From assembly GCF_004362525.1 (NCBI RefSeq), contig NZ_SNXS01000005.1:124001-188000 (forward strand): a stretch of 64,000 nt of DNA, read 5' to 3'. The DNA is from Roseateles toxinivorans (GTDB taxonomy: Bacteria; Pseudomonadota; Gammaproteobacteria; Burkholderiales; Burkholderiaceae_C). The notes below the pieces were generated by a model that saw only the letters and a program-made list of their open reading frames with translations, did not search any database and had not been told where the DNA came from. Below are positions 1 to 9,871 of this stretch, one piece after another; the first letter of the stretch is position 1, and each line of letters opens with the position of its first letter. The translations under genes were made by a program, and so were the position numbers.

Positions 1-1085
1 ATGGTCCAGGCCTCATCCCAGGTGAGGCCATGCTCGTCCAGCAGCAGGCGCATCAGCTCGGCCGGGGCCAGGGCCGGATGGGTATCGTTCAAGTGAACGG
101 CGTTGAGCTTGCCGAGGTTGTGCAGCGAGCTGAACTCACGCAGATGACGCGCGATCAGGTCCTGCAGCGAGGCGCTGACCAGAAAGGCCTCCTGCTTCAG
201 CCGCAGCTCGCGGCCGGGATCGGTCGAGTCATCCGGGTAGAGCACCCAGTTCAACGAGTCGGCCGCAACACGGTGCTTGGCCGCCTGCGCATGGGCGCCT
301 CGGCAGAAGGCCTGGAAGTCGATAGGCGCCGCCGCGCTGGCATGCCACTGGCGCAGGGTCGAGACGCGCTGGGAATGGTGGGCCGGCACGATGAAGTCAT
401 AGGCCTGGGCGATCAGGTGCTCGGTCGGCTGCCAGCGGCGGCTGCCGTCGGCATCGACCTCAACACGGCCGCCGAAGCCCACCCGATAGCTCGCTTCAGG
501 CCGCGGCACCTCCCAGGGGTTGCCCAAGGCCATCCAGTCATCGGGTTGCTCGACCTGTCGACCGTCCTGGATCGCTTGCGCAAACATGCCGTACTGGTAG
601 CGCAGGCCGTAGCCGAACGAGGGCAGGCCCAGCTCGGCGAACGAGTCGAGAAAGCAGGCAGCCAGCCGGCCCAGGCCGCCGTTGCCCAGGGCCGCGTCGG
701 GCTCGCGCTCCAGCACATCGGGCAGGGCCTGGCCCTGGGCGGCAAAGGCCTCGCGCAGCGTCTCCTCCAGACCCAGCGCCGCGATGGCATTGCCCAGCGC
801 CCTGCCCATCAGGAACTCCATCGACAGATAGTGCACACGGCGCACCGGGGCCTTGAGCGGGTCATCGCCACGCTTGGCATCTGCGATCTGCGTGTCGGCC
901 CAGCGCTCGCCCAATGGCTCGCGACAGGCGGCGGCGGCGGCGCGCAGCAGGGCCTCGCGGCTGATGCCATCGACCGAAGAACGCAGCTCACGCTGCAAGG
1001 CCAGCTTGAAGGCCGCTTGAACGGGAGTGGGAGATGAGCTCATGGCAGCAGTCTTGAGAGTGGCGAAGATCGAGCTTGCTTTCAT
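1..1085 (-). CDS. glgP: Glycogen/maltodextrin phosphorylase, N-terminal part (runs off window)
   Basis: The minus strand is open from 1085 to the window edge and encodes the N-terminal ~360 residues of a GT35 alpha-glucan phosphorylase. Family blocks are visible in order: YLSMEFLMGR, then LGNGGLGRLAACFLDS, then YGLRYQYGMF, and near the edge VHLNDTHPALAPAELMRLL. The enzyme releases glucose-1-phosphate from the non-reducing ends of glycogen or maltodextrins in the cytoplasm. Two in-frame ATGs (1085 and 1043) are possible and neither has a strong Shine-Dalgarno sequence. The gene diverges from the maltodextrin transport operon, which suggests it consumes the imported maltodextrins; glgP versus malP cannot be decided from this fragment. 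Confidence 0.93.
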   Translation of the reverse strand, partial: MKASSIFATLKTAAMSSSPTPVQAAFKLALQRELRSSVDGISREALLRAAAAACREPLGERWADTQIADAKRGDDPLKAPVRRVHYLSMEFLMGRALGNAIAALGLEETLREAFAAQGQALPDVLEREPDAALGNGGLGRLAACFLDSFAELGLPSFGYGLRYQYGMFAQAIQDGRQVEQPDDWMALGNPWEVPRPEASYRVGFGGRVEVDADGSRRWQPTEHLIAQAYDFIVPAHHSQRVSTLRQWHASAAAPIDFQAFCRGAHAQAAKHRVAADSLNWVLYPDDSTDPGRELRLKQEAFLVSASLQDLIARHLREFSSLHNLGKLNAVHLNDTHPALAPAELMRLLLDEHGLTWDEAWT

Positions 1086-1180
1086 AGGGTGTGTCTCAAT
1101 GCGAGCCCGGTGGGCAAGGGCAAGAATTGCCGGGGTCAGCGGCGGCGTCGGCCGGAGTATCGCTCAGGCGCAGAAAAATG

Positions 1181-1305
1181 TGTAGTTTCACTACATATGG
1201 AAATCCCGATCGACATCGTAAGTCATTGATTTCAGTGGAATAGCCTCTCAATGCCAGGTGAAATCACTGTTGTATGACTACATTTTCGCCTGTATATTCA
1301 CAACA
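1181..1305. promoter_or_regulatory. Three related 15-bp palindromes in the divergent glgP/malK control region
   Basis: TGTAGTTTCACTACA at 1181-1195 is a perfect palindrome with 6-bp arms and a 3-bp spacer. TGTTGTATGACTACA at 1268-1282 and TGTATATTCACAACA at 1291-1305 have the same frame, with three differences each. The second and third sites are 23 bp apart centre to centre, about two helical turns. This is seen directly; that they bind a maltose-responsive repressor or activator is inferred from position. No regulator gene for the locus lies in the window, and the sites lack the central CG typical of LacI-family operators. Confidence 0.6.
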
Positions 1306-1419
1306 AATTCAGCGTCCGGGCCCCGCCCTGGCGCGTCGCCGCAGGCCCAGCCAGGCCGGTGGTGATCCAACCCTCAAGAGACAAGCCGGGCGCCCTGAGC
1401 CTCGGCATGGAGTAGCGCA

Positions 1420-2538
1420 GTGGCAGACGTGAAGCTGACCGGCGTGGCCAAGGCCTACGGCGAAACCAAGATCCTGCATGGCATAGACCTGGACATCCGC
1501 GACGGCGAGTTCATGGTCTTTGTCGGCCCCTCGGGCTGTGGCAAGTCCACGCTGCTGCGCACCATCGCCGGCCTGGAAGAGATCACCGGCGGCGAGTTGC
1601 GCATCGGCGGCGTGCTCGTCAATGACATACCGCCGGCCGAGCGCGGCATTGCCATGGTGTTCCAGAGCTATGCGCTGTACCCGCATATGAATCTGTACGA
1701 CAACATGGCCTTCGGCCTGAAGCTGGCCAAGGTGCCCAAGAACGAGATCGACGGCGCGGTGCGCAATGCCGCCAAGATCCTGCACATCGAGCACCTGCTG
1801 GACCGCAAGCCCAAGGACCTAAGTGGCGGCCAGCGCCAGCGCGTGGCCATAGGCCGGGCCATCGTACGCAAGCCCGAAGTCTTCTTGTTCGATGAGCCGC
1901 TGTCCAATCTCGACGCCGCGCTGCGCGTGCGCATGCGCTACGAGTTCGCCAAGCTGCACGAGGACCTGAAGACGACCATGGTCTATGTCACCCACGACCA
2001 GGTCGAAGCGATGACCTTGGCCGACCGCATCGTTGTGCTGTCGGCCGGCCGGATCGAGCAGGTCGGCACGCCGCTGGAGCTGTACGAGCACCCGGACAAT
2101 CTCTTCGTCGCCGGCTTCATCGGCAGCCCGAAGATGAACCTCCTCACCGGAGAGCTGGCCGCTGTCTCATCGGGCCGGGCCGAGGTCCGGCTGGCCGGCG
2201 GACTGACGATGCTGGCCCTGGTGGATGCCAGCCGGGCTCGCGTCGGCGACAAGGTGACGCTGGGCGTGCGGCCCGAACACATCCGCGTCGGCGGCGAAGG
2301 CAATCTGCTGCAAAGCACCGTGGCCTTCGTCGAGTCCCTGGGCGGCACGACCTTCGCATACTGCCCCTACCCCGGCCTCGAGGAGCCCCTGACCTGCCAG
2401 TTCGAAGGCCGCAACGGCTGCGACCGCCTGCGCGCCGGCACGGCGCTGGACCTGCAGTTCCCGGCCGAGGCGCTCTATCTGTTCGACGCCGAGGGCCGGG
2501 CCTTCCGTCGTCAGGCCGCGCCGGAGCTGGCGGCATGA
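1420..2538 (+). CDS. malK: Maltodextrin ABC transporter ATP-binding protein (MalK/UgpC family)
   Basis: This 372-residue protein is the ATPase subunit that would energise uptake of maltose/maltodextrins. Walker A (GPSGCGKST) is at about residues 36-44, the ABC signature LSGGQRQR at about 134, Walker B (FLFDEP) at about 155 and the switch histidine (VTHDQ) at about 190. A C-terminal regulatory TOBE/MalK-type region follows. It starts with GTG at 1420, chosen because GGAG lies seven bases upstream. It is the first gene of the operon and its stop overlaps malE. Sequence alone cannot separate MalK from UgpC-like multi-sugar ATPases; the neighbours decide for maltodextrin. Confidence 0.93.
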   Translation: MADVKLTGVAKAYGETKILHGIDLDIRDGEFMVFVGPSGCGKSTLLRTIAGLEEITGGELRIGGVLVNDIPPAERGIAMVFQSYALYPHMNLYDNMAFGLKLAKVPKNEIDGAVRNAAKILHIEHLLDRKPKDLSGGQRQRVAIGRAIVRKPEVFLFDEPLSNLDAALRVRMRYEFAKLHEDLKTTMVYVTHDQVEAMTLADRIVVLSAGRIEQVGTPLELYEHPDNLFVAGFIGSPKMNLLTGELAAVSSGRAEVRLAGGLTMLALVDASRARVGDKVTLGVRPEHIRVGGEGNLLQSTVAFVESLGGTTFAYCPYPGLEEPLTCQFEGRNGCDRLRAGTALDLQFPAEALYLFDAEGRAFRRQAAPELAA

Positions 2539-3713
2539 GGGCAGCTTCCCTGCTGCTGGCCGGCCTGCTGCTTTCGGCCGGTGCCCAGAGCCAGAATCAC
2601 AAGCTGCTGGTCTGGATCAATGGCGACAAGGCCTACAACGGCCTGCAGAAGGTCGGCGATGCGTTCGAGAAGATCTCGGGCGTCAAGGTGGTGGTCGAGC
2701 ATCCGGTGGATGCCACCGACAAGTTCCAGCAGGCCGTCGGTGCCGGCAAGGGGCCCGACATCTTCTGCTGGCCGCACGACCGCGTCGGCGAATGGGCCAA
2801 GGCCGGCCTGCTGACGCCGATACGGCCCGGCAAGGCGCTGTATGCCGAGGTCGAGGACAAGGCCTGGAAGGCTTTGGGCTACCAGGGGCGGCTGTGGGGC
2901 TATCCGATCGCCATCGAGACCATAGGCCTGATCTACAACAAGGCCCTGGTCCCCAAGCCCCCGGCGACCTTCGACGAGGTCATCGCGCTGGACAAGGAAC
3001 TGGCCAAGACCGGCCGCCACGCCATTCTCTGGGACTACAACAAGAGCTTCTTCAGCTGGCCGCTGCTGGCCGGCGCCGGCGGAGCAATCTTCGAGCGCGA
3101 CGCGCAGGGCGAGTACGACGCCGCCAAGGTCAGCGTCAACAATGCCGGAGCTCTGGCCGGTGCGACGATGATCAACCGGCTGATACGCGAGGGCCATATG
3201 CCCAAGGGCGCCCGCTACTCCGAGATGGAGAGCGCCTTCGCCCGCGGCGAGGTGGCGATGATGATCACCGGCCCATGGGCCTGGGACAACGCCCGCAAGG
3301 CCAAGATCGATTTCGGCGTGGCCGCCATTCCGGCGGTGACACCGGGCAAGCCATCCAAGCCCTTCATCGGTGTGCTGGGCTGCATGATTGCTGCGCCGAG
3401 CAAGCTCAAGGACATCGCGCGCGAGTTCATCGAGAACCACCTGATGCGACCCGAGGCGCTGAAGGTGCTGGACGCCGACGTCGCCATCGGCGTGCCGGCC
3501 AACAAGGCCTTCTATGCCGAGCTGGCGGTCAATCCGCTGATACGGGCCAGCATGAACAACGTACGCGCCGGCGAGCCGATCCCCAACATCCCCGAGGTCG
3601 GCCGCTTCTGGACCGCGATGGACGCCGCGCTGGAAGCCATCACCAACGGACTGCAATCGCCGAAGGACGCCCTCGACGGCGCCTCGGGCCGCATGCTGCT
3701 GAACATCAAATGA
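2535..3713 (+). CDS. malE: Maltose/maltodextrin-binding periplasmic protein
   Basis: A 392-residue solute-binding protein with a clear N-terminal signal peptide (hydrophobic LLLAGLLLSAGAQS, cleavage expected near residue 18-20). The mature N-terminus, HKLLVWINGDKAYNGL, closely follows the MalE pattern, and GKGPDIFCWPHDRVGEW and NKSFFSWPLLA are further MBP-type blocks. It captures maltodextrins in the periplasm for MalFGK. The start overlaps the malK stop (ATGA) and malF overlaps its own stop, so the genes are probably translationally coupled. Confidence 0.93.
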   Translation: MRAASLLLAGLLLSAGAQSQNHKLLVWINGDKAYNGLQKVGDAFEKISGVKVVVEHPVDATDKFQQAVGAGKGPDIFCWPHDRVGEWAKAGLLTPIRPGKALYAEVEDKAWKALGYQGRLWGYPIAIETIGLIYNKALVPKPPATFDEVIALDKELAKTGRHAILWDYNKSFFSWPLLAGAGGAIFERDAQGEYDAAKVSVNNAGALAGATMINRLIREGHMPKGARYSEMESAFARGEVAMMITGPWAWDNARKAKIDFGVAAIPAVTPGKPSKPFIGVLGCMIAAPSKLKDIAREFIENHLMRPEALKVLDADVAIGVPANKAFYAELAVNPLIRASMNNVRAGEPIPNIPEVGRFWTAMDAALEAITNGLQSPKDALDGASGRMLLNIK

Positions 3714-5314
3714 ACGCGATGACCGCTACCCTTGCCAAGGGCTACAGCACCTTGCCGCCGACGGCGCTGGAAAAGGCTGCGCGTTTGCTGCGCTGGCCCA
3801 TCACGCTGCTGGCCATGCTGGCCTCGCTGTACCTGGTGTTCATGATCCACGCCAGCGGTCAGACGCTGTGGGCGCTGGGCCTGCTGGCCCTGTTCAGCGC
3901 CGGCTTCTACGTCTATGTGTCCAACGCCGGCTTTGCCTATCGCTATCTGTTCCCGGGCATCGCCGGCATGCTGGTGTTCATCGCCTTTCCGTTGCTGTAC
4001 ACGGCGCAGATAGGTTTCACCAACTACTCGTCCGCCCATCTGCTGAGCCAGGAGCGGGTGCGAGAGTACCTGCTGGACCAGCACGAGGCGGTCGAGGACC
4101 TGGTCCAGCCCTTCACCCTGCATGCCGATGGCGCCAACAAGAACGCCTACCGGCTGGTGCTCAGCACCGAGGGGACGGAGCAGGGGCAGGCGCAGCGGCG
4201 CTGGGTGTCGCCACCGCTGGCGCTGGGCCCCACCCGCGACGAGATGCGCGTCGAGATGCTGCCGCTGGATGCACCGCTGCAGGCCGCCCTGCCGCTTCGC
4301 GAGCTGATCCGGCACCGCGAGGCCTTGATGAAGCTGCGCCTGGTGCTGCCGGCCGCCACGGGCCTGAGCGAGTTGCGCTACCTGGGCCTGCGCGAATTCG
4401 GCCCGATCAAGCGCCATTGGACGGAGCTGCCCGATGGCAGCCTGAAACGTGAAACCGATGGTCAGTTGTTCAAGCCGAATGGACAAACCGGCTACTACGA
4501 GAACGCCGCCGGTCAGCCGCTGCAGCCCGGCTACAAGGTTACGGTCGGTTGGCAGAACTACACCCGCATGGTGATGGACGCTGAGTTCCGCGGCCCTTTC
4601 CTGAACATCTTCAGCTGGACCGTGGTGTTCTCCCTGCTCACGGTGGTCTTCTCCACCGCAATAGGCATGCTGCTGGCCGTGCTGCTGAACTGGGATGACC
4701 TGAAGTACCGCACCACCTACCGCACCCTCTTGTTCCTTCCCTATGCGGTGCCGGGCTTCATCTCCATCCTGGTGTTCAAGGGCCTGTTCAACCAGAACTT
4801 CGGCGAGATCAATGCCATCCTCGATGCGCTGGTGGGCATCAAGCCGGCCTGGTTCGCCGATCCGCTGCTGGCCAAGATCATGCTGGTCATCGTGAATGTC
4901 TGGCTGGGCTATCCCTACATCATGATTCTGTGCGCCGGCCTGCTGAAGGCCATTCCCGCCGATCTGTACGAGGCCTCGGCGATAGCCGGCGCCGGCCCGC
5001 TGACCAACTTCTTCAAGATCACCGCGCCGCTGGTCATCAAACCGCTGGCGCCCTTGCTGGTCAGCGCGTTCGCCTTCAACTTCAACAACTTCGTGCTGAT
5101 CGCGCTGCTGACCGATGGCCGGCCCGACTACCTCAGCACCAAGATCCCGGCCGGGCAGACCGACATCCTGGTCTCCTACACCTACCGCATCGCGTTCAAG
5201 GACTCGGGCTCCGACTTCGGCCTGGCCGCAGCGATCTCGACCCTGATCTTCTTCCTGGTGGCGGCGATGTCGCTGCTGAACTTGCGCCTGATGCGCAAGG
5301 CTCAAAACTCCTGA
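3710..5314 (+). CDS. malF: Maltodextrin ABC transporter permease MalF
   Basis: A 534-residue inner-membrane permease starting at the ATG that overlaps the malE stop. Several N-terminal membrane segments (about residues 25-105) precede a large periplasmic insertion of roughly 180 residues, equivalent to the P2 loop of enterobacterial MalF. The transport core follows, with the EAA-type coupling motif EASAIAGAGPLTNFFKI at about residues 421-437. The length matches the long MalF type rather than the ~300-residue sugar permeases. A much longer open frame runs upstream into malE, but that part reads a different frame of malE and is not coding. Confidence 0.93.
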   Translation: MNAMTATLAKGYSTLPPTALEKAARLLRWPITLLAMLASLYLVFMIHASGQTLWALGLLALFSAGFYVYVSNAGFAYRYLFPGIAGMLVFIAFPLLYTAQIGFTNYSSAHLLSQERVREYLLDQHEAVEDLVQPFTLHADGANKNAYRLVLSTEGTEQGQAQRRWVSPPLALGPTRDEMRVEMLPLDAPLQAALPLRELIRHREALMKLRLVLPAATGLSELRYLGLREFGPIKRHWTELPDGSLKRETDGQLFKPNGQTGYYENAAGQPLQPGYKVTVGWQNYTRMVMDAEFRGPFLNIFSWTVVFSLLTVVFSTAIGMLLAVLLNWDDLKYRTTYRTLLFLPYAVPGFISILVFKGLFNQNFGEINAILDALVGIKPAWFADPLLAKIMLVIVNVWLGYPYIMILCAGLLKAIPADLYEASAIAGAGPLTNFFKITAPLVIKPLAPLLVSAFAFNFNNFVLIALLTDGRPDYLSTKIPAGQTDILVSYTYRIAFKDSGSDFGLAAAISTLIFFLVAAMSLLNLRLMRKAQNS

Positions 5315-5323
5315 GGCGCTGAG

Positions 5324-5689
5324 ATGAAACAGATCGACTCGCCACGGTGTGCCGATGCTTTGCTTCGCGCCGCGTTGGTGCGGCAGAGGGGACGGGGGGC
5401 CGGCCACTGCGGGCTGAAGCTTAGGCCCGTCCTCGCGGACGGACCTTCAGCTTCCTTATGCCCTCCGTGGCCGGTCCCCCATCCCCTCTGCGGATGCGCT
5501 GGTGGCCGCCAGCCCCGAGTCGCACGCGAGTGTTGCGGGTTGGCTAGCCTGCACACCCGTTGCTGCAGGGGCGAGGGCGTGCCGGTCGCAGCGGGCATAA
5601 AGAAGCCGGAGCCCGGTCCGTCCAGGGCCGGACAAGGCTTCAGCCCGCAGCGGCCGGCGCGCCCTCGTTCCTGCCGCTACACGTTTCAT
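5324..5689 (+). repeat. Double-hairpin dispersed repeat, copy 1 (between malF and malG)
   Basis: A 366-bp element that begins ATGAAAC and ends GTTTCAT, a terminal inverted repeat. It contains two long imperfect hairpins in opposite orientation, unit A at about 5383-5491 and unit B at about 5565-5674. Each carries a GGGCTGAAGC strand facing a GCTTC-TTAT-GCCC strand, separated by ~70 bp. A second copy is at 19475-19836. It replaces the usual short malF-malG spacer, so it lies inside a transcription unit. Open frames inside it are not conserved between copies (frame-shifting indels), so it is treated as non-coding. Confidence 0.85.
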
Positions 5690-5726
5690 GCAGCGCGAGT
5701 CGCGCCAACCACGGTGGAGAACTGAC

Positions 5727-6617
5727 ATGGCCATTGTTCGAGGCAAGCAGGCGCGCTGGCGCGTCTATGGCGCCCACGCGCTGCTGTGGGTGTTTCTGGC
5801 GCTGACGCTGTTCCCGCTGCTGGCCATCATCTCGATCTCGCTGCGGCCCGGCAACTTCGCCACCGGCAGCCTGATACCGACCGAGATCAGCCTGGAGCAC
5901 TGGCAGCTCGCTTTAGGCATCCCCTACCAGGCGGCCGATGGCAGCCTGGTGCAGCCGCCCTTTCCGGTGCTGACCTGGCTATGGAACTCGGTCAAGATCG
6001 CCACACTGTCGGCGCTGCTGATTGTCGGCATCTCGACCACCGCCGCCTACGGCTTTGCACGGCTGCGCTTTAGCTTCAAGACGCCCATCCTGAACAGCAT
6101 GCTGCTGCTGCAGATGTTCCCGCCGGTGCTGGCGCTCGTCGCCATCTACGCCATCTTCGAGACCATAGGCAGCTATGTGCCGGGCCTGGGCCTGGAGACC
6201 CATGCCGGCCTGGTGATGGCTTATCTCGGCGGCGTGGCCACACACATCTGGACCATCAAGGGCTACTTCGAGACGATTCCGGTCGAGATCGAGGAATGCG
6301 CCAAGGTCGATGGCGCCACGCACTGGCAGGCCTTCCGCATGGTGCTCTTGCCAATGGCCGTGCCGATCCTGATGGTGGTGTTCGTGCTGGCCTTCATCGG
6401 CACCATCATCGAGTACCCGGTCGCCTCGGTGCTGTTGCGCGAAGAGGGCAACCTGACCCTGGCCGTGGGCTCCAAATACTTCCTGCACGACCAGCGCTTT
6501 CTGTGGGGCGACTTCGCCGCCGCGGCCGTGCTGTCGGGCCTGCCGATCACCTTGGTGTTTTTGCTGGCGCAGCGCTGGATCGTGTCGGGGTTGACGGCCG
6601 GTGGGGTCAAAGGTTGA
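5727..6617 (+). CDS. malG: Maltodextrin ABC transporter permease MalG
   Basis: A 296-residue permease, the length of E. coli MalG. The ATG at 5727 is chosen over an upstream in-frame ATG at 5688 because GGAG at 5716-5719 is correctly spaced and because 5688 lies in the end of the repeat element. Hydrophobic segments start at about residues 12-35 and continue through the protein. The EAA-type motif [18 protein letters not shown] is at about residues 189-206 and contacts MalK. It pairs with MalF. The structured repeat upstream could uncouple its expression from malEF. Confidence 0.93.
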   Translation: MAIVRGKQARWRVYGAHALLWVFLALTLFPLLAIISISLRPGNFATGSLIPTEISLEHWQLALGIPYQAADGSLVQPPFPVLTWLWNSVKIATLSALLIVGISTTAAYGFARLRFSFKTPILNSMLLLQMFPPVLALVAIYAIFETIGSYVPGLGLETHAGLVMAYLGGVATHIWTIKGYFETIPVEIEECAKVDGATHWQAFRMVLLPMAVPILMVVFVLAFIGTIIEYPVASVLLREEGNLTLAVGSKYFLHDQRFLWGDFAAAAVLSGLPITLVFLLAQRWIVSGLTAGGVKG

Positions 6618-8986
6618 GCCTCCGAATATGGGTTCTTGCGGCGACGGCCTGCCTGACTGCGGGCCTGGCGCAAGCGGCCGACTGCAAGCCCAGCCCGCTC
6701 GGCGCACGCGAGCTGTTCCTGCGTGGCAGCATGAATGGCTGGGCGGCGCGGGACGACTATGCCTTCCAGTACCGGTGCGATGCCTACTACCTGAACGTCA
6801 CTGTCAGCGGCCGGCAGGAGTTCAAGATCGCCGATGCCGACTGGAGTGCGGACGCCAGCATTGGCCTCGGTGACGATGGCCAGCCGGCGCTGGGTGCCAA
6901 GGCCAATCTGCAGCAGGCCTTCGAAGGCGAGCAGACCATGACGCTGGCCTTCATCGCTGGCCGGCCGCGCCTGAGCCTCGGGCCCCGCAGCTTCGTCGCC
7001 GCGCCACCGAAGGCCGTCACCGATCCATTGGCGCTGAGTCTGCGCTTCGACTCCCGCGCGCCGCAGCACAAGAAGCCCTTCGGCGCCGTGCCCGCCGGCA
7101 CCGAGCTGCAGTTCATGCTCAGCGCCCTGCCCGGCGTGACCCGCGCGACGCTGGTGCTGGAGAGCCGGCGCCTGGTCGGCAACCAGGAGCAGCTGGACTA
7201 CGCGCCGCTGGCACGCATCGCGATGCAGCCTCACAAGGCCGGTCAGCGCGTGCAGTGGCAGGCCCGCCACCGCTTCACCCAGCCGGCCGTCTATGGCTAC
7301 CACTTCGAGCTGGAGATCGCCGGCCAGACCTACGTCTATCAAAACAACAGGGACGAGATCTACTGGACGCGCGAGGCCGGCAGCATGGGTCTGGGGCTGG
7401 TGAGCGAGAAGCCGGCAGACGCCAAGCGCATTCGCCGCTACCGCCAGACCGTCTATGCCGCCGACTTCAAGGTGCCAGGCTGGGCCCGGGACCTCGTCTA
7501 CTACTACGTCTTCCCCGAGCGCTTCCGCAACGGCGACCGCACGAACGACCCGCAGCCCGGCCGCGAGCGCTACCAGGACCAGGGCATCGAGCTGCATGCG
7601 AACTGGACGGACAGGCCCAGCAAACCGGGCGATGGCTCCGACGCCGTCTACAACAACGACTTCTTCGGCGGCGACCTGGCCGGGCTGATAGACAAGCTCG
7701 ACTACATCAAGGGCCTGGGAGCCAACGCGATCTATCTGACGCCCATCTTCAAGGCCGCCAGCAACCACAAGTACGACACCGCCGACTACCGTCAGGTGGA
7801 CCCGGCCTTCGGCACGAACGCCGACTTCGAGCGCCTGTGCGCCGAGGCCGCCAGGCGGGGCATGCGCGTGATCCCCGACACCTCGCTGAACCATGTGGGC
7901 AGCGACTCGCCTTACTTCAACCGCTACGGCAACTATCCGGCCGGCGGCGCCTTCGACAAGGGGAGGCTGAATCCCGTCTCGCCCTACGCCAGCTGGTTCA
8001 AGCTCGACCCGAGCCAGGCCAAGCCTGAGGACCAATACCAGGGCTGGACCGGTGTGAAAGACCTGCCGGAGATCGACAAAGACTCGCCTTCATTCCGCGC
8101 CTTTGCCTACGGCGACCGCGACTCGGTCATGAAGCAGTGGCTGGACTTTGGGGCCGCCGGCTGGCGCATGGACGTGGCCCCCTGGGTGCCCGATGACTTC
8201 TGGCGCGAGTGGCGCACAGCCATCAAGGCGCACAGGCCCGATGCGCTGACGGTGGCCGAGACCTGGTTCGATGCGAGCAAGTTCCTGCTCGGCGATATGT
8301 TCGACTCGACGATGAACTACATCTTCCGCAACGCGGTGCTGGACTACGCCGCCGGCGGCGACGCACGCAAGCTCTACGCCAATATCGAGCTGATGCGCGA
8401 GGCCTATCCGCCGCAGGCGTTCTATGCGCTGATGAATCTGCTGTCGACCCACGATCAGCCGCGTGCGCTGCATCATCTGGGCTATATCGATGATGGCGAT
8501 GCCACCAAGCTGGCCGTAGCCAAGCAGCGCCTGAAGTTGGCACTGCTGTTCCAGATGAGCTTCCCTGGCTCGCCAACGATCTACTACGGCGACGAGGTCG
8601 GCGTCGGCGGCGGCGACGATCCCTACAACCGCGCGCCCTACCCCTGGGCCGATCAAGGCGGCCAACCGGACGCAGCGCTGCTGGCCGACTTCAAGCGCCT
8701 GACCGGCCTGCGCCAGCGGCACCAAGTGCTGCGCCGCGGCTCGATAGGCGCGCCGCTGTATCTGGACGAGCACCTGATCGTGCTGGCCCGCCAGGACGGC
8801 AAACGCTGGGCGCTGACCGCCACCAACAACGACACGCAGCCGCGCAGCGTGACCCTGACCCTGCCCGCAGGGCTGGCTCACGCCGAGTTCGTTGATGCTC
8901 TGAGCGGCGAACGCTTCAAGGCCCGAGGTGGCCAGCTGGCCTTGACCCTCCCCGCCTTATTTGGACGTGTACTGACATGGAATTGA
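6614..8986 (+). CDS. Exported GH13 alpha-amylase/maltodextrin hydrolase with N-terminal CBM
   Basis: A 790-residue GH13 enzyme. The proposed TTG start overlaps the malG stop (TTGA) and gives a signal peptide, [16 protein letters not shown], with cleavage before ADCKP. An N-terminal starch-binding/E-set-like segment ([11 protein letters not shown], about residues 31-41) precedes the catalytic barrel. The nucleophile is Asp ~520 in GWRMDVAPW, the acid/base Glu ~549 in VAETWF and the third carboxylate Asp ~614 in STHDQPR. It probably cuts starch fragments in the periplasm or outside so that MalEFGK can import them. Whether it acts as amylase, neopullulanase or cyclomaltodextrinase cannot be told from motifs. 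Confidence 0.88.
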   Translation: MSLRIWVLAATACLTAGLAQAADCKPSPLGARELFLRGSMNGWAARDDYAFQYRCDAYYLNVTVSGRQEFKIADADWSADASIGLGDDGQPALGAKANLQQAFEGEQTMTLAFIAGRPRLSLGPRSFVAAPPKAVTDPLALSLRFDSRAPQHKKPFGAVPAGTELQFMLSALPGVTRATLVLESRRLVGNQEQLDYAPLARIAMQPHKAGQRVQWQARHRFTQPAVYGYHFELEIAGQTYVYQNNRDEIYWTREAGSMGLGLVSEKPADAKRIRRYRQTVYAADFKVPGWARDLVYYYVFPERFRNGDRTNDPQPGRERYQDQGIELHANWTDRPSKPGDGSDAVYNNDFFGGDLAGLIDKLDYIKGLGANAIYLTPIFKAASNHKYDTADYRQVDPAFGTNADFERLCAEAARRGMRVIPDTSLNHVGSDSPYFNRYGNYPAGGAFDKGRLNPVSPYASWFKLDPSQAKPEDQYQGWTGVKDLPEIDKDSPSFRAFAYGDRDSVMKQWLDFGAAGWRMDVAPWVPDDFWREWRTAIKAHRPDALTVAETWFDASKFLLGDMFDSTMNYIFRNAVLDYAAGGDARKLYANIELMREAYPPQAFYALMNLLSTHDQPRALHHLGYIDDGDATKLAVAKQRLKLALLFQMSFPGSPTIYYGDEVGVGGGDDPYNRAPYPWADQGGQPDAALLADFKRLTGLRQRHQVLRRGSIGAPLYLDEHLIVLARQDGKRWALTATNNDTQPRSVTLTLPAGLAHAEFVDALSGERFKARGGQLALTLPALFGRVLTWN

Positions 8987-9870
8987 GAGACTTCGGTAAC
9001 GGCGGAAAAAGCGGCCTGCGTGTGTCAGCGCTGGGCTTTGGCGCGATGCATCTGAACGACGAACGCACGACCGAGCGCGAGGCCGGCACCCTGCTCAACG
9101 CCGTGCTGGATCTGGGCGTGAACCTGATCGACACCGCGCGCGGCTATGGCCTGTCCGAAGAGCGCATCGGCCGCCACATCGCCCACCGCCGTGACGACTA
9201 TGTGTTGTCCACAAAGGTCGGCTACGGCATCCCCGACGTGCCCGACTGGACCTACGACTGCATCGTCCAGGGTGTCGACGCCGCGCTGGCACGCATGCGG
9301 TGCGAGGTGCTGGACATCGTCCACTTGCACTCCTGCCCGCTGCATGTGCTGGAGCAAGGTGACGTGATACGCGGGCTGGAAGATTGCCAGCGCGCCGGCA
9401 AGATTCGAGTCACGGCCTACTCGGGCGACAACGCCGAGCTGGACTTTGCCCTCAACTCCGGCCGCTTCGGCGCCGTGCAGACCTCGATCAGCCTTTGCGA
9501 CCAGGTCAATCTGGATTCACGCCTGCCGCTGGCTCAGGCCCGCGGCATTGGCGTGATCGCCAAGCGCCCGCTGGCCGGCGCGATCTGGCGCTTTGCCGAG
9601 CGGCCCGACAGCTATGCCGAGGGCCAGTACTGGGACCGCTGGCAGGCGATGGGTTTCGCTGCGCAAGGCTCGCGCGACTGGAACGACACCGCCCTGCGCT
9701 TTGTCGCCCACCAGCCTGGGGTGGCCAGCAGCATCGTCGGCACGTCGAAGCTGGCGCATTTCAAGCAGAACCTAGCGGTGGTTGAGCGCGGGCCGCTGGA
9801 GGCGGAGCTGCAACGCGAGTTGCGCGCCGCGCTCACCGGCCAGCGGCAGGACTGGCCGGGGCTGATTTAG
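8977..9870 (+). CDS. Aldo/keto reductase family protein
   Basis: A 297-residue (alpha/beta)8 oxidoreductase. The catalytic set is recognisable: Asp in LIDTARGYG with the Tyr nearby, Lys in VLSTKVGYG and His in IVHLHSC. The start lies inside the last codons of the amylase gene (10-bp overlap), so it is co-translated with the maltodextrin operon. The substrate is unknown. The location suggests a sugar-derived carbonyl, but AKRs are broad and this is a guess. It converges with gcdH, with almost no spacer. Confidence 0.85.
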   Translation: MELRDFGNGGKSGLRVSALGFGAMHLNDERTTEREAGTLLNAVLDLGVNLIDTARGYGLSEERIGRHIAHRRDDYVLSTKVGYGIPDVPDWTYDCIVQGVDAALARMRCEVLDIVHLHSCPLHVLEQGDVIRGLEDCQRAGKIRVTAYSGDNAELDFALNSGRFGAVQTSISLCDQVNLDSRLPLAQARGIGVIAKRPLAGAIWRFAERPDSYAEGQYWDRWQAMGFAAQGSRDWNDTALRFVAHQPGVASSIVGTSKLAHFKQNLAVVERGPLEAELQRELRAALTGQRQDWPGLI

Positions 9871-9871
9871 C

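Noticed and set aside
2792-3709. Open frame extending malF upstream across malE (840 codons in total)
   Set aside because: The upstream part is an alternative frame of malE with Arg/Gly-rich, non-family composition; MalF begins at the ATG overlapping the malE stop.
5324-5725. 133-codon open frame inside repeat copy 1 and a similar frame in copy 2
   Set aside because: The translations agree only in parts and shift frame relative to each other, so the similarity reflects repeat DNA and not a protein.
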